A stretch of DNA of 64,000 nucleotides from CAZHFW01 sp964531675 (GTDB lineage: Bacteria; Planctomycetota; Phycisphaerae; Phycisphaerales; UBA1924): the NCBI GenBank assembly GCA_964531675.1, contig CAZHFW010000018.1:13279-77278 (forward strand), written 5' to 3'. Positions within the stretch are counted from its first letter, which is position 1; every line of letters begins with the position of its first letter. The position numbers were made by a program, and so were the translations under genes. Positions 45,950 to 55,700 of the stretch are shown in pieces. The notes under the pieces were generated by a model. That model made no database searches, was not told where the DNA came from, and saw only the letters and a list, made by a program, of their open reading frames with translations.

Positions 45950-47104
45950 TTACTCGTCGACGCGGATGCCGACGCCGGCTTGGCGGAGCTGGCTCCGCAG
46001 TTCTTCAATGCGGCGCTGCGCCAGATCGACGCGCTGCTGGGCCGAGGCCCGCTGCGGCTTGCCCAGCCCCGGGTCCATGAGCATGGTCATGGCGGTCTGC
46101 ATCTCGCTGAGCTGGCGGTTGATCTCGGACTGGATGTCCGTGATGCGACGCATGTCCGGGCGCTGGAATCGCACGCCCTCGCGGCGCACGCCCATCTCGG
46201 GCTCGCCGAACGGATTGGCCTCGCGCATGGCCTGCTCGGGCAGGCCGCGCGGTTCGCCCGCCGCGACCAGGAACGGGATGAGGCCCTCGACGTCCACGGC
46301 CGCGGGATCAATGCCCTGGGCCTTGGCCTGCTGGGCCAGTCCGACCGCTCGATCGTGCTGGCTGCGCTGCATCTCCGCGCGGGCCTGCGTCCAGCCCGCG
46401 GGAAGCAGCGGGGGACGGAGCACGCTGGAAGCCTGACCCTGGGTGCCCAGCGCCGCGAGGCGCTCAAGGCGACGGCTCCACGCTTCACTGAGCGTTGAGG
46501 AGTCGGGACCGCGGCGGCCCACGCCCATCTGCATGCGCGGCAGATCCGAGTAGTTGCCGATCTTGCACGTGACGTTCACGCGGTGCCCATCGCGGATCAC
46601 CGAGATCGTGACCTCGTCCCCGGGATCGTGCGACAGGATCTCCGCGGAGATCGAGTTCATGAGGTCGTAGCGGTTCTCCTCGAACTTCGTGGAGCCGATG
46701 GCCACGATCGCGTCGCCGGGCTTGAGGACCCGCATCGAGTCGAAGTTCTCGATGCATCCGCCGATGAACGCGCCCCGGCCCGAGCGTGGGCCGTTGAGGT
46801 TGTCCCAGCTCACACCCAGCGCGCCGCGGGGCTCGCGGAAGAAGAGCTGTTCGCCCGCCTGGCAGAGCCTGACGCGCTGCTCGGGCGTGAGGTCCGCGCG
46901 GGCAAGCTCGGCTTCGATCTGCTTGAGCTTGAATGAGCTCCCCGGCGCGTAGAGCGCTTCGGTCGCCTGCTGGCGCTTGTTGAACGAGTCGTCGTTGAGC
47001 TGGGTGATCAGGCGATCCAGCGAGGGTTCCGACGCGATCGCGCTCGCGCACGGAAGCGCGGCAAGGATCGCACCGATCAGTCTGATGCAGGTCGCGTGCC
47101 TCAT
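45950..47104 (-). CDS. Secreted PDZ-domain protein
   Basis: The protein (384 aa from ATG 47104) has a signal peptide ending SAIAS. Residues 30-90 form a helical segment, and a PDZ domain follows (about 90-190): RGALGVSWDNLNG, GGCIENFDSMRVLKPGDAIVAIGS and VTISVIRDGHRVNVTCKIG are its strand-turn features. The C-terminal 150 residues are helical and end in a heptad-like stretch (QRVDLAQRRIEELRSQLRQA). No protease catalytic residues are visible, so the PDZ alone probably binds peptide termini. An ATG at 47125 is possible but adds 7 residues before the signal. It is convergent with the HD gene. Confidence 0.75.
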   Translation of the reverse strand: MRHATCIRLIGAILAALPCASAIASEPSLDRLITQLNDDSFNKRQQATEALYAPGSSFKLKQIEAELARADLTPEQRVRLCQAGEQLFFREPRGALGVSWDNLNGPRSGRGAFIGGCIENFDSMRVLKPGDAIVAIGSTKFEENRYDLMNSISAEILSHDPGDEVTISVIRDGHRVNVTCKIGNYSDLPRMQMGVGRRGPDSSTLSEAWSRRLERLAALGTQGQASSVLRPPLLPAGWTQARAEMQRSQHDRAVGLAQQAKAQGIDPAAVDVEGLIPFLVAAGEPRGLPEQAMREANPFGEPEMGVRREGVRFQRPDMRRITDIQSEINRQLSEMQTAMTMLMDPGLGKPQRASAQQRVDLAQRRIEELRSQLRQAGVGIRVDE

Positions 47105-47235
47105 GGGGTCGCCCGGAAGGACCATGGATTATCGCAGGGATCCGCCCGCCGTGCTGAGGCTAGCAGCGACAAACAACAAATTGGCATCTGAGGCCCGTCA
47201 GGCCCGAGAATTGCGTGCTCCGGCCCGCGCCTGGC

Positions 47236-48123
47236 TCATTCGACGTTCTGGGCCTGTTCCTTGATCCGGTCGATGGCGCCCTTCACCTCCACGATCTGCT
47301 TGGAAATCCCCGCGTCGGGGGACTTGCTGGCGATCGTGTTGGCCTCGCGGAGCATCTCCTGGGCCAGGAAGTCGAGCGTGCGTCCGAGGGGACGATCGTC
47401 GCTTGAGGTGAGCAGTTCGCCGAACTGATCCAGGTGGGCGTTGAGCCTGGCGATCTCTTCGGCGATGTCCGTGCGTTCGGCGTACACCGCGATCTCGCGG
47501 ATCAGATCGCCCGGCTCGATCGAGATCTCGGCCTCGGCGATCATGGAGTCGATGCGCGTCTTGAGCCGCTTTTCGTAGTCGGCGACCACGGTCGGCGCAC
47601 GCTCGGCGATGCACGTCAGGCGCGACGCGATGAACTGGCGGTGCGAGAGGAGTTCCTCGCGGAGCACGCCACCCTCGCGGCGGCGCATGTCGATCAGGCC
47701 GTTGATCGCCTTGTCCAGAAGCTGCGTCAGGGCCTTGCGGGCCCCCTGCAGACGACGCTCCTCATCGCCCGGCGGCTGGAGCACGCCCGGCAGATCAAGC
47801 AACGCGCCCAGGTCGAGCTTCACATCCGAGCCGATCTGAGGAAGGGCCTTGAGCTGATCGATGTAGCGTTGCAGGGCCCGCGTGTTGATCTCGTACGCCG
47901 CGTTGGCCGAATCGTCGGAGCAGGAGATGCTCAGCGTGATCGTCCCGCGGTCCAGGCGCTTGCGGAGCTGGGCCTCCATGTCGGCCTCGAGGCCCTGCAG
48001 CTGGTCGGGCAGGCGGATGACGGCCTTGAAGTACTTGTTGTTCAGCGAGCGGAGTTCGACGAAGTAGTGCACGCCTTCGACTTGCGCCGAGGCCTCACCA
48101 AAGCCGGTCATGCTTCGGATCAC
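47236..48123 (-). CDS. yicC: YicC/YloC-family endoribonuclease
   Basis: This 295-aa protein starts with GTG at VIRSMTGFGEASAQVEG, the hallmark of the family. The middle holds LRSLNNKYFKAVIRLP. The C-terminal DUF1732 part reads AERTDIAEEIARLNAHLDQF, then RTLDFLAQEMLREANTIASKS. In Escherichia coli and Bacillus the family has been shown to act as an endoribonuclease that affects small-RNA decay. TGGAG sits 7 bases before the GTG. It follows secG by 65 bp on the same strand. The gmk and rpoZ genes often found downstream are absent. Confidence 0.93.
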   Translation of the reverse strand: MIRSMTGFGEASAQVEGVHYFVELRSLNNKYFKAVIRLPDQLQGLEADMEAQLRKRLDRGTITLSISCSDDSANAAYEINTRALQRYIDQLKALPQIGSDVKLDLGALLDLPGVLQPPGDEERRLQGARKALTQLLDKAINGLIDMRRREGGVLREELLSHRQFIASRLTCIAERAPTVVADYEKRLKTRIDSMIAEAEISIEPGDLIREIAVYAERTDIAEEIARLNAHLDQFGELLTSSDDRPLGRTLDFLAQEMLREANTIASKSPDAGISKQIVEVKGAIDRIKEQAQNVE

Positions 48124-48188
48124 GCGGATGCTCCAGAATGCGCCCCAGGCGGACGCTTCGAGGGAAGAGGGCTCGAACCTCGCCGAGT

Positions 48189-48752
48189 TTAAGACTTTGG
48201 CGCGGGCTGGGCGGGCTTGGAATCAGTCCCGGAGGCCGGGGCCGGCGCGGGCGTCGTGCCTGCAGGGGCGGGCGTCGTTGCCGGGGTTGCTGCCGGAGCG
48301 GATCCCGCCGGAGCAGCCGGGGTGTCGGTCTTGGGGGCTTCGGTCTTGGGCTGCTCGGTCTTGCTCTGGTCCGCGGGAGCGGCGCCATCGGCGGGAGCGC
48401 CCTGATCCGAGCTCACCGGGGCCGTGCCGGGCGTCCGGCTGGCTGCGGGTGTCGGGTCCGGGGCGCTGGGCCGCAGCGCGAAGTTCAGACCGATGGACAT
48501 GCCCACGAAGAGCACGAACACGACGATCGTGAAAATGGTCAGGGCGTCGCCGGTCTTGGTGCCGAAGGCGGTCTGGCCCGAGCCCGCGCCGGAGCCGAAC
48601 GCTCCAGCCAACCCGCCACCCTGCGGGCGCTGGATGAGCACCGTGAGCATGAGCAGCAGGCAGATCAGAACGAAGATCACGCCGAGGATACCGGTGGCCC
48701 AGGGGGCCATGCCGAGGGTGATCAGGCTGGAAACGCCGAGCATGGGCAGCAT
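48189..48752 (-). CDS. secG: Preprotein translocase subunit SecG with long Pro/Ala tail
   Basis: This 187-aa protein has the usual SecG two-helix unit: GILGVIFVLICLLLMLTVLIQ is TM1, then the family motif QRPQGGGLAGAFGSG, then TM2 LTIFTIVVFVLFVGMSIGLN. SecG joins SecYE and eases SecA cycling. Standard SecG is 70-130 aa; here the last 85 residues are a Pro/Ala/Thr-rich tail of low complexity, which would face the periplasm or cytosol depending on the helix orientation. CGGAG lies 6 bases before ATG 48752. Confidence 0.92.
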   Translation of the reverse strand: MLPMLGVSSLITLGMAPWATGILGVIFVLICLLLMLTVLIQRPQGGGLAGAFGSGAGSGQTAFGTKTGDALTIFTIVVFVLFVGMSIGLNFALRPSAPDPTPAASRTPGTAPVSSDQGAPADGAAPADQSKTEQPKTEAPKTDTPAAPAGSAPAATPATTPAPAGTTPAPAPASGTDSKPAQPAPKS

Positions 48753-48853
48753 GAAACGCTCCGTAAGCAGGAAGGCCGCACACTCCTGGCGGTCCGTTGG
48801 GCCCAGAGTCTAGGAGCCTCGCCCCGCCTTGGGGGACGAGCCCGGACCAATGT

Positions 48854-48876
48854 TCGGATTTTGATCGGATTGTTTG
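48854..48876 (-). promoter_or_regulatory. Recurrent intergenic motif, copy 2
   Basis: The minus strand reads CAATCCGATCAAAATCCGA, 102 bp upstream of the secG start. It shares 15 bp exactly with copy 1 at 34230-34244. The divergent PEP-CTERM-like gene starts 116 bp away on the other side. Confidence 0.35.
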
Positions 48877-48992
48877 GCTCGGAATCGGCGTGATGGCGCT
48901 GGGAGCAGGGGGGTGCAGCTGGTTAGTCTCGGAGCGGGAAGGGTCCCGCCGTGCTCACGGCGAGGCATCGGGTCTTGTGTGAGGGAGACAAC

Positions 48993-49601
48993 ATGATCGC
49001 GTATGAGACGCGCCGCCTGGCGCTCGCGTGCGCCAGCGGGGCTTTGGCCGCAATGACTGCGCAGGCCACGCTGGTGTATGACCACCTGATCGCTGCATCG
49101 AGCCTGATCGCGACGCCCAACATCGAATACGCCGAACGCATCACGCTCGCGCCCGGCCCATCGACGATCACCTCCGCGCGCATGCGGCTCGGACTTTCGG
49201 CGCTCACCCCCGACGCCGGGACCATCACGCTCTCGTTCTACGCCGACGCAGCGGGCACGCCCGGAACGCTTTTGTTCACCTCGTCGCAGAGTGTCAGCGT
49301 CGCCAGCGTTTCCACGCTGGTCGATTTCACCGGCCTCAGTGTCGCGGCCCCCTCCCCGATGTGGATCTCGTCGCGCTTTGTCTCGACCGGACCGGGAACG
49401 GGAGGCTCGCGCCTGTCCATCGCGGCGCCGCTCGTCGGATCGGTCGACTCCACGCGCATGGTGCGCACCGGCGGCGTCGGCTCATGGACCGCCGAATCCA
49501 CCAACCGCTGGATCGAGATTCAGCTCGACTCGGTCCCCACGCCGGGAAGCCTCGCGCTGCTCGCGCTCGGAGGCATGGTTGGTTCCAGGCGACGTCGTTA
49601 A
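48993..49601 (+). CDS. Secreted PEP-CTERM-like protein B
   Basis: The protein (202 aa from ATG 48993) has a signal peptide ending MTAQAT. The body is beta-rich, with segments such as ITLSFYADAAGTPGTLLF. The C-terminus reads VPTPGSLALLALGGMVGSRRRR: Pro-x-Pro-Gly, a hydrophobic stretch and four Arg, as in exosortase/PEP-CTERM substrates. GAGGGAG lies 5 bases before the ATG. The stop codon TAA shares three bases with the stop of the convergent secreted gene, so the two CDS overlap by 4 bp. Confidence 0.75.
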   Translation: MIAYETRRLALACASGALAAMTAQATLVYDHLIAASSLIATPNIEYAERITLAPGPSTITSARMRLGLSALTPDAGTITLSFYADAAGTPGTLLFTSSQSVSVASVSTLVDFTGLSVAAPSPMWISSRFVSTGPGTGGSRLSIAAPLVGSVDSTRMVRTGGVGSWTAESTNRWIEIQLDSVPTPGSLALLALGGMVGSRRRR

Positions 49602-50908
49602 GGCGCGTGCAGCACCAGGCCGCTGGAAATCACCACGCGGTCCTGGATCGGCCCGTATGCGCCTTCTTCCAGCGAGATGACCAGCGTTCCGCCCGAGGTC
49701 AACGGGAGATTCACGTCCGCGGATGAGCTCTCCGCGTTGAACTTGCGGCGCAGGATCTCCGTCTTTCCCGAAGGCGCGACCAGCGTCAGCACCAGATCGC
49801 AATCCCCCCAGCTCCAGCAGTCGGGCGGGAGCTCCGCGCGGAAGGCCAGCCTCGACGCGCCTTTGGGCAGCGTCAGTTCCATCGATGTGGGCCGCCCGAA
49901 CTCGATCACGCCCATCCCCAGAGGCTGATCCAGACCGGCCTGGACGCGGACGTCTGGCGTCGGAGCTCCGGAAGTCAGGCTGCTCAACGGCGTCAGGATC
50001 GACGCGTCAAACGCGACCGCGGCGATCGCGTTCAGGGGCAGATCCGCCGGCGTGGCCTGCGATTGCCCCTGGCTCTTGTTCGCGTCCAGCGGCTCGGGGG
50101 TCACACGCACGAGCTTGCCCGGCGTGCTCGCAAGCGGGCCGGTCCGCACGATCGTGCCGTCGGCCAGCCAGATCATCGTGCCCTGGCGCGGCGTCGGCGG
50201 CGCCGCGAAAAACGCTGCGCCCACGCGCGCCCACGGGATCGTCACGGGCTTCTTGTCGACCTCGATCTTCACCGGATCGCCAAGCGAAGCGATGAACCCC
50301 TCCAGGCGATCGCCATTGGCGAGCAGCAGCAGATCGTCCTTGCTCTTGGGCTGAGGCGGGATCGCAAACGAGCTTGCGGGCGAGACGTCGATCCGCCTGA
50401 TCCGCTCGATCGGGAAACGGAACAGGCCGAAGGTCGGGTGATTCCACGTGAGGAACTGATCCGGAGAGGCTTCGCGGCCGTCGGCACGGCCCGTGAGGCG
50501 TTCGCCGTCCACGAGCGTGAGGACGTCGGCCTTGGCGACCTCGCCCGGGCTCCAAGGCAGCGCTCCGGGAAGCTCCGCGACGCTCACGCTCGCGACGCGG
50601 TCCTCGAGCGACGCCGCCCTCGTCACAGGCCCCGCGGTCACGATCGCCAGGTACTTGTCGAGGGGCTCCGAGCGGATCAGGTTGCCCACGTCCAGGAACT
50701 GGATCTGGCCTCGATCGATCGACACGAGCTTGACAGGCTTGGCGCGAAGCTCGCGGTCGATGAGCACGCGCGGCACGAACGCGGGCGGGCGCGCCGCCTG
50801 GGCGCTCGCGTGCGACGCAGCCAGCAGCGTGAGGGCGCAGGCGATCACCCGGGACGTGCGGGGCGCGAGCGTGTCAGAGAGGCGGGTCATCCAGGAGTCC
50901 ATCGGCAT
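49598..50908 (-). CDS. Secreted beta-rich protein at the end of the vWA/BatA cluster
   Basis: This 436-aa protein starts with a signal peptide (about residues 16-36, ending SHASA). It contains three repeats of an 'LVDGERLTG' or 'LANGDRLEG' or 'LADGTIVRT' type beta unit, each followed by strands, and an end domain (VQAGLDQPLGMGVIEFGRPTSMELTLP) that looks like an NPCBM-type carbohydrate-binding jelly-roll. There are no catalytic motifs. It is the last gene of the seven-gene cluster, 19 bp after the prenyltransferase-repeat gene. A role in periplasmic or surface binding is inferred. ATG 50902 is an alternative start. Confidence 0.65.
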   Translation of the reverse strand: MPMDSWMTRLSDTLAPRTSRVIACALTLLAASHASAQAARPPAFVPRVLIDRELRAKPVKLVSIDRGQIQFLDVGNLIRSEPLDKYLAIVTAGPVTRAASLEDRVASVSVAELPGALPWSPGEVAKADVLTLVDGERLTGRADGREASPDQFLTWNHPTFGLFRFPIERIRRIDVSPASSFAIPPQPKSKDDLLLLANGDRLEGFIASLGDPVKIEVDKKPVTIPWARVGAAFFAAPPTPRQGTMIWLADGTIVRTGPLASTPGKLVRVTPEPLDANKSQGQSQATPADLPLNAIAAVAFDASILTPLSSLTSGAPTPDVRVQAGLDQPLGMGVIEFGRPTSMELTLPKGASRLAFRAELPPDCWSWGDCDLVLTLVAPSGKTEILRRKFNAESSSADVNLPLTSGGTLVISLEEGAYGPIQDRVVISSGLVLHAP

Positions 50909-50927
50909 GGCGGGTTGGGAGGGCGGA

Positions 50928-52100
50928 TTACTTCTGGAAAATCGGCAGATAACGCTTGGGCATCTGCAGCACGATCAGCGCCATCGCGGTGCCGTAGGCG
51001 TTTCCGACGCTCTGGTCCTGCCAGGAGCCATCGGGCTGCTGGTTGTCCATGAGCTCCTTGCGGACCGCGGGCCACCAGTCTTCCCAGGCCTTGCCTCCCG
51101 CCAGGTACATGCACTGGACCGCGTAGTAGTGCCCATAGAAGTAGTGCGCCCGGACCTGGAGCTTGCCCGGGAAGGCTTCGGCCATGAGGTACTGGATGCC
51201 CGCGGGAACGCCCGGGTCGTCGTAGAAGCCCGCGTATTGCAGGCTCGCGACGCCCGCAGCAGAGCGCGGCCAGGCGGATGGGCCCGGATCTCCCTGATAG
51301 CGGAATCCGCCGTCGGGATTCTGGCAGCGCCTGACGTACGCGACCGCCTTGTCGATCGTGTCCTTGCGGACCTCGATCCCCGCGTTGCGGGCCGAGCGCA
51401 GCGCCATGATCTGCGTGATCGTGACCGAGATGTCCGCGTCGTTGGGGACCGGGTTGTAGCGCCAGCCTCCCTCTTCGTTCTGCGTGCTCTCGGTGAGGCG
51501 CACCGCCTTGAGCACCGCCTGGTGGACGCGCTGGGAGAGCTGGGTATCCCCGCCGCCCGCGGTCATGCCGTAGAGCTCGCCGAGGAAGAGCAGCGCAAAG
51601 CCATGCCCGTACATCGGGCCATTGGCGGAATCCGCGGAGATGAGCCCGCTCTCGGAGCAATGCTGAAGGACGAACTCCAGGCCGCGGGTGACGTTGGGGC
51701 CGTAGGTCCCGCGTCCCGGGAGATTGCCGTCGGACATCATCGCCAGGCACGCCAGCGCGGTGATCGCCACCGAGCGTCCCCAGCGGGAATCGCCGAAGGA
51801 GCCATCGGCGTTCTGCATCGCCGCCAGCGCCGCCAGTCCCTTGCTGGCGACCGCGTCGAGCTCGGGGCTCATCTCGTCGAGCATCGCCTTGTTCTGCGCG
51901 GAGCGGTCCGTGCGGTCGATCACGCTCGGATCGGGATCCGAAGCTCCCGTGGGAGGCGTCGCGGGTTTTTCGGGCTGGGCCTGCTCGGCGGGCTGGAACG
52001 CCCACGACGCAGGACAGACGCCCGCGACGATCGCCAGCACCAGCGCTGAACGAATCGGGGAGCGCCGGGCGTCGGACCTCGTGCGAGCCAGCCGCGTCAT
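50928..52100 (-). CDS. Secreted prenyltransferase/terpenoid-cyclase-repeat protein
   Basis: The protein (390 aa from ATG 52100) has a signal peptide ending ASWAF. Five or more repeats of the squalene-cyclase/prenyltransferase barrel type follow, each with a QxxDGSF/W or related turn: MQNADGSFGDSRWG, TQNEEGGWRYNP, CQNPDGGFRYQG and NQQPDGSWQDQS. They form an alpha/alpha toroid. The catalytic Asp cluster of true squalene-hopene cyclase is not seen, so a binding role is likely. It overlaps the Gln-rich gene's stop by 4 bp (ATGA), which implies coupling within the BatA/vWA cluster. Confidence 0.82.
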   Translation of the reverse strand: MTRLARTRSDARRSPIRSALVLAIVAGVCPASWAFQPAEQAQPEKPATPPTGASDPDPSVIDRTDRSAQNKAMLDEMSPELDAVASKGLAALAAMQNADGSFGDSRWGRSVAITALACLAMMSDGNLPGRGTYGPNVTRGLEFVLQHCSESGLISADSANGPMYGHGFALLFLGELYGMTAGGGDTQLSQRVHQAVLKAVRLTESTQNEEGGWRYNPVPNDADISVTITQIMALRSARNAGIEVRKDTIDKAVAYVRRCQNPDGGFRYQGDPGPSAWPRSAAGVASLQYAGFYDDPGVPAGIQYLMAEAFPGKLQVRAHYFYGHYYAVQCMYLAGGKAWEDWWPAVRKELMDNQQPDGSWQDQSVGNAYGTAMALIVLQMPKRYLPIFQK

Positions 52101-52798
52101 CACGGGTTCTTCTCCCTGGGCTCTTCCGCAAGGCGGCGGTAGTACGCCTCCGTGAGCGACTGATACAGCGAGCTGAAGCGGTCGCTGGCGCCTTGCACCA
52201 GCGCCTGACGCATGTGCTCGGGCAGATTGCCCCACGCCGCCTGGGCCGCGGGCGAGAGCGCGTTGGGACGCGCGTCCTGCTTGGCGGGCGCCATCGCTTC
52301 GCTCTGGGCGGTGCCATTCGGATCGCGCTCCGCATCCTGCTGAGACTGCTGCCTCTGCTGTTGCTGCTGCTGATCCTGGCTCTGCTGCTGTTTCTTCTGC
52401 TGACTCTTGGACTTCTGCTGCTTCTGGTTCTGCTCGGCCTGTTCGATGAGCTTGTCGAGCTTCTTGAGCGCGTCTTCCTGGAGGCGCTGGGTCGGGAGCC
52501 CCGGGTCCTTGGCCGCTGTCAGGCGCTCGGCCGACTGGGCCATGAGCTCGACCGCTTCGTCCATGTCCTCGGAGTCCTTGCCGCCCTGAAGCTTCTGGTC
52601 CAGCGCCTTCTTGTCGCGCTCCCGCCCGCGGATCGAGGCGTTGGGAAGCCCGAGGAGCTCATCAAGCGAAGGCAAAGGCTCGCGCTTGGGAGGATCGGTC
52701 ACGCCTCCGAAGGCCGTCCCCATCGCCAGCGCAAGCTGCATCGCGCCCGCGATCAGGGCTCGAGCCAGCACCGGGTTGGCCTTGTCGTGCTGATTCAT
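52100..52798 (-). CDS. Secreted Gln-rich coiled-coil protein of the vWA/BatA cluster
   Basis: This 232-aa protein has a signal peptide (about 1-31). Residues 60-110 are helical and charged. Between about 118 and 160 the protein is a dense Gln run broken by Lys, Ser, Asp and Arg. The C-terminus (LPEHMRQALVQGASDRFSSLYQ) is a short helix. No domain is known to me. It sits between the 1,247-aa coiled-coil gene and the prenyltransferase-repeat gene, with 4-bp overlaps on both sides, so its dose is tied to theirs. It may be a small partner that fits between the two. Confidence 0.7.
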   Translation of the reverse strand: MNQHDKANPVLARALIAGAMQLALAMGTAFGGVTDPPKREPLPSLDELLGLPNASIRGRERDKKALDQKLQGGKDSEDMDEAVELMAQSAERLTAAKDPGLPTQRLQEDALKKLDKLIEQAEQNQKQQKSKSQQKKQQQSQDQQQQQQRQQSQQDAERDPNGTAQSEAMAPAKQDARPNALSPAAQAAWGNLPEHMRQALVQGASDRFSSLYQSLTEAYYRRLAEEPREKNP

Positions 52799-55700
52799 GA
52801 GGCGCCCCCCGCGGGTTTGACGTCCTGGGGAGGCTCCTGGTTCGCGGGCTTTTGGTCTTCAGGCGCGGGCTGGCCATCCTTCTGCTTGGCTTGTTCCGCG
52901 AGTGCTTTGGCCTTGGAGGCGAGCTCGGCCTGCAACGCGCCGAGCTTCTCGAGTTCGGCCGGATCGGGCTTGTCCGCGCTCGCGCGGGTCTGCTCGAACA
53001 CGTCGGCCTGCATCTCGCGCAGGAGCTTCAGCTCCGCCAGGGGCGGGATCAGGTCATTCTTCTTCTGACCGGCGTTCTGGCCGCCTTGCCCGCCGCCGCC
53101 ATCCTCTTCGTCGCCTCCGTCGTTCTGACGGAAGTCCTTCTTGCCCGCCTCGGTCAGCACGTCCGCGAGCGACTTGAGCAGGCGGCGGGCGCTGGCCTGA
53201 TTCCGCGCCACCTGGGGCGTCGGGGACAGATCTTCCAGAAGCTTGGCCGCCTCCGCGGTCAGCGTGTCGAGCCTGCTGTGCGCAAAGTCGAAGACCGCAG
53301 CCTCCTTGAGCCCGCTGGTCTTGGTGCGGAGCTCTTCGAGCTGATCGCGGATCGTGCGCTGGCGCTCGGCCAGCTCGCGGATCGCGGCCCGCTCCCGGCG
53401 TCCGACGTCCTTGCCGATGTACGGCGCGGTCTGCTCTTCGAGCAACGTCTGGCGTGTGAGCGCTTCGCGGTACGCGTCGCGGAGCTCGCCAAGCTTCTTG
53501 GCCTGCTCCTGTTCCTTCGAGCTCGCCTCGGCCTTGCGGGCCAGCTCCAGCGCTTCGTTCAGACGCTCGAGGCTGAGCCGTTCGCCGCTGTCGGCCTTGG
53601 TGGGATCCACCGGCGTCGCGCGGAGCCCCGCGATGGCATTCCCCTGGGCCTTGCTCGCGACCGTGAGCGGGTCCACGATGGCTGCCAGCTCCTTGAAGTT
53701 GGTCCGGATGCGCTGGGAGATCCCGAGCGTCTCCTGATTGATCTTCAGCATCGCGGCGTCCAGACCATCGAACGCGCCCGACTTGCGGGCTGCCTCCAGC
53801 GCCGCGATCTCCTGCTTCTGCTGGGCCGCCAGCGCTTCGAGCTGCTTGGTCACATCGGCCAGCATCCGCCTGAGCGTCTCTTCGCGCTTCTGCGTGCCCT
53901 TGTCGAGCTCGCCGAGCATCTTCTCGAGGGACTTCTCGGCCTGCTCCTGATCTTCCCCAGCCTGCTGGGTGCGGTTCTGCTTGATCTGGTCCGCAGCGTT
54001 CTGCTGCTGATCCGCCACGCGGTCCTGCCGCCCGCGCTGGGCCGCGGACTGGATCGCCTCGGCCTGCGCCGGATCGGCCTGCTTGAGCCTCTGGGCGCGA
54101 TCCGAGAGCGAGTCGAGGGTCGCGGCGGTCTGCTCCGCCAGGGCCCGCTGACGCTGCGCCAGCGCCTCCAGCGCGGACTTCTCCGCGTCGGTGAGGTCTG
54201 AATCCCGTTTGCCCGCGAGCTGTTCGGTCGCGCGCTTGGTCTGCTCGCGGAGTTCCTTCTGCGCGCCCAGGAGCTTCTCGAGGTCACGCCGCGCCGCCCA
54301 GTTGTCCTTGCCGCGTTCCAGCGTCGCCGCGAGCTTGGAGAGCTCCTGACGCGAGCGTTCCTGCGCGTCCGTGACCGCCTTCTTGGCGTCCGCGCTGGGA
54401 GAACTCGCAGCCCGCTCCATCGCGGCCTGTGCTTCGCCCGAGCGTTCCTGGGCCTGCTCCGCGACCGCGTCGGCGTCCTGCAGAATGCCCTTGAGCGCGG
54501 GGTCCTTGAGCCCGTTGCGGTCGATGCGCTTCTGCAGCCTCTGCACCGCGTCACGCGCCGGCGCGAGCCGCTCGGTGATCTGTTCCTGCGCCTGCTGCGA
54601 CTCTGCCGACGCGAGCTTCTCGGGCGCCTGCGTCAGGAGCTTCTTCTGATCGTCTTCAAGCCGCTGCACCGCCTGGCGCAGGCCGGTCATCTCCGCGGCA
54701 ATCTGCTCGACCAGCTCCGACTCGGAGATGATCCGCAGCCTGCGCACCGCCGAAACCACCGGCTCGTGAAGCTTGCCATCCACCGCGAAGATGTCCCGCG
54801 CCACCGCGGTGAGCCAGAGCTCGTCGCCCGCCTTGAGTCCAAGATCCGTGAGCACGAGCTTGGCGCTGGCCAGAGTCTGACGCGACGGATCCACCGCGCC
54901 GGGCGCCACCGGACCGGGCGCGGGCGCGTCGATCTTGGCCGCCAGCGCGGGTTCGCCTGTCACCGCAGGCGGCGCACCGCTCGAGCCCGAAGGCGCGGTC
55001 GCCCGCTGGGTCCGAAGCTCGACCGAAGCCAGTCCCACGTCGTCACGGCCTTCGCCCACCGCATCAATCGTCGCGGTCGCCAGCACCGCCTCGTCGTGCG
55101 CGGGCTCGAGCACCGAAGCGGTGGGGGGCGCGTCGGCCGCCACATCGAGCGTGAACACCGCGTCCTGGGCGGAGGTGATGTTGAACTCGTCCACGAGCGC
55201 CACAGGCAGCCTCAACGAGCGGGCGGCGCTGAACGTCATCGTCCACGTCTTGCCATCGAGCGACAACGCTGCATCCGCGGGCGCGGGCGACTTCTCGCCG
55301 AGGCCCAGCATGGACGGCTGCCCGACGACAGGCTTGTTCAGCTCAAGCGTCAGCGTGACCTTGGATCCCGCGAGGATCGGCCCCACGACACCCGCGTCTT
55401 CCTGGCCCGCGCCCAGATCATGCGCGCCCGTCGCGAACCTCGCGCCCAGGCTCGACGCGTACGCGGGAGGCTCGATCACCGCCTTGGCCGCCAGCACCGA
55501 AGGCGGATCCACGAGAATGATCGTTGAGCGATCGGACTGGTCGTCGTCGGTCTCGAACCAGTACTCGAGGGTGAGTTGTCTGGCCTGGCCTTCCTTCTTG
55601 TCGGGATTGAGCGGCGCGATCGAGCTGGCTTCGAGCAGACGCTCGAAGAGCTCGCCGTCCTGATTGCCATCGGCCAGCCCCGGGATCACCGGCACGCGCT

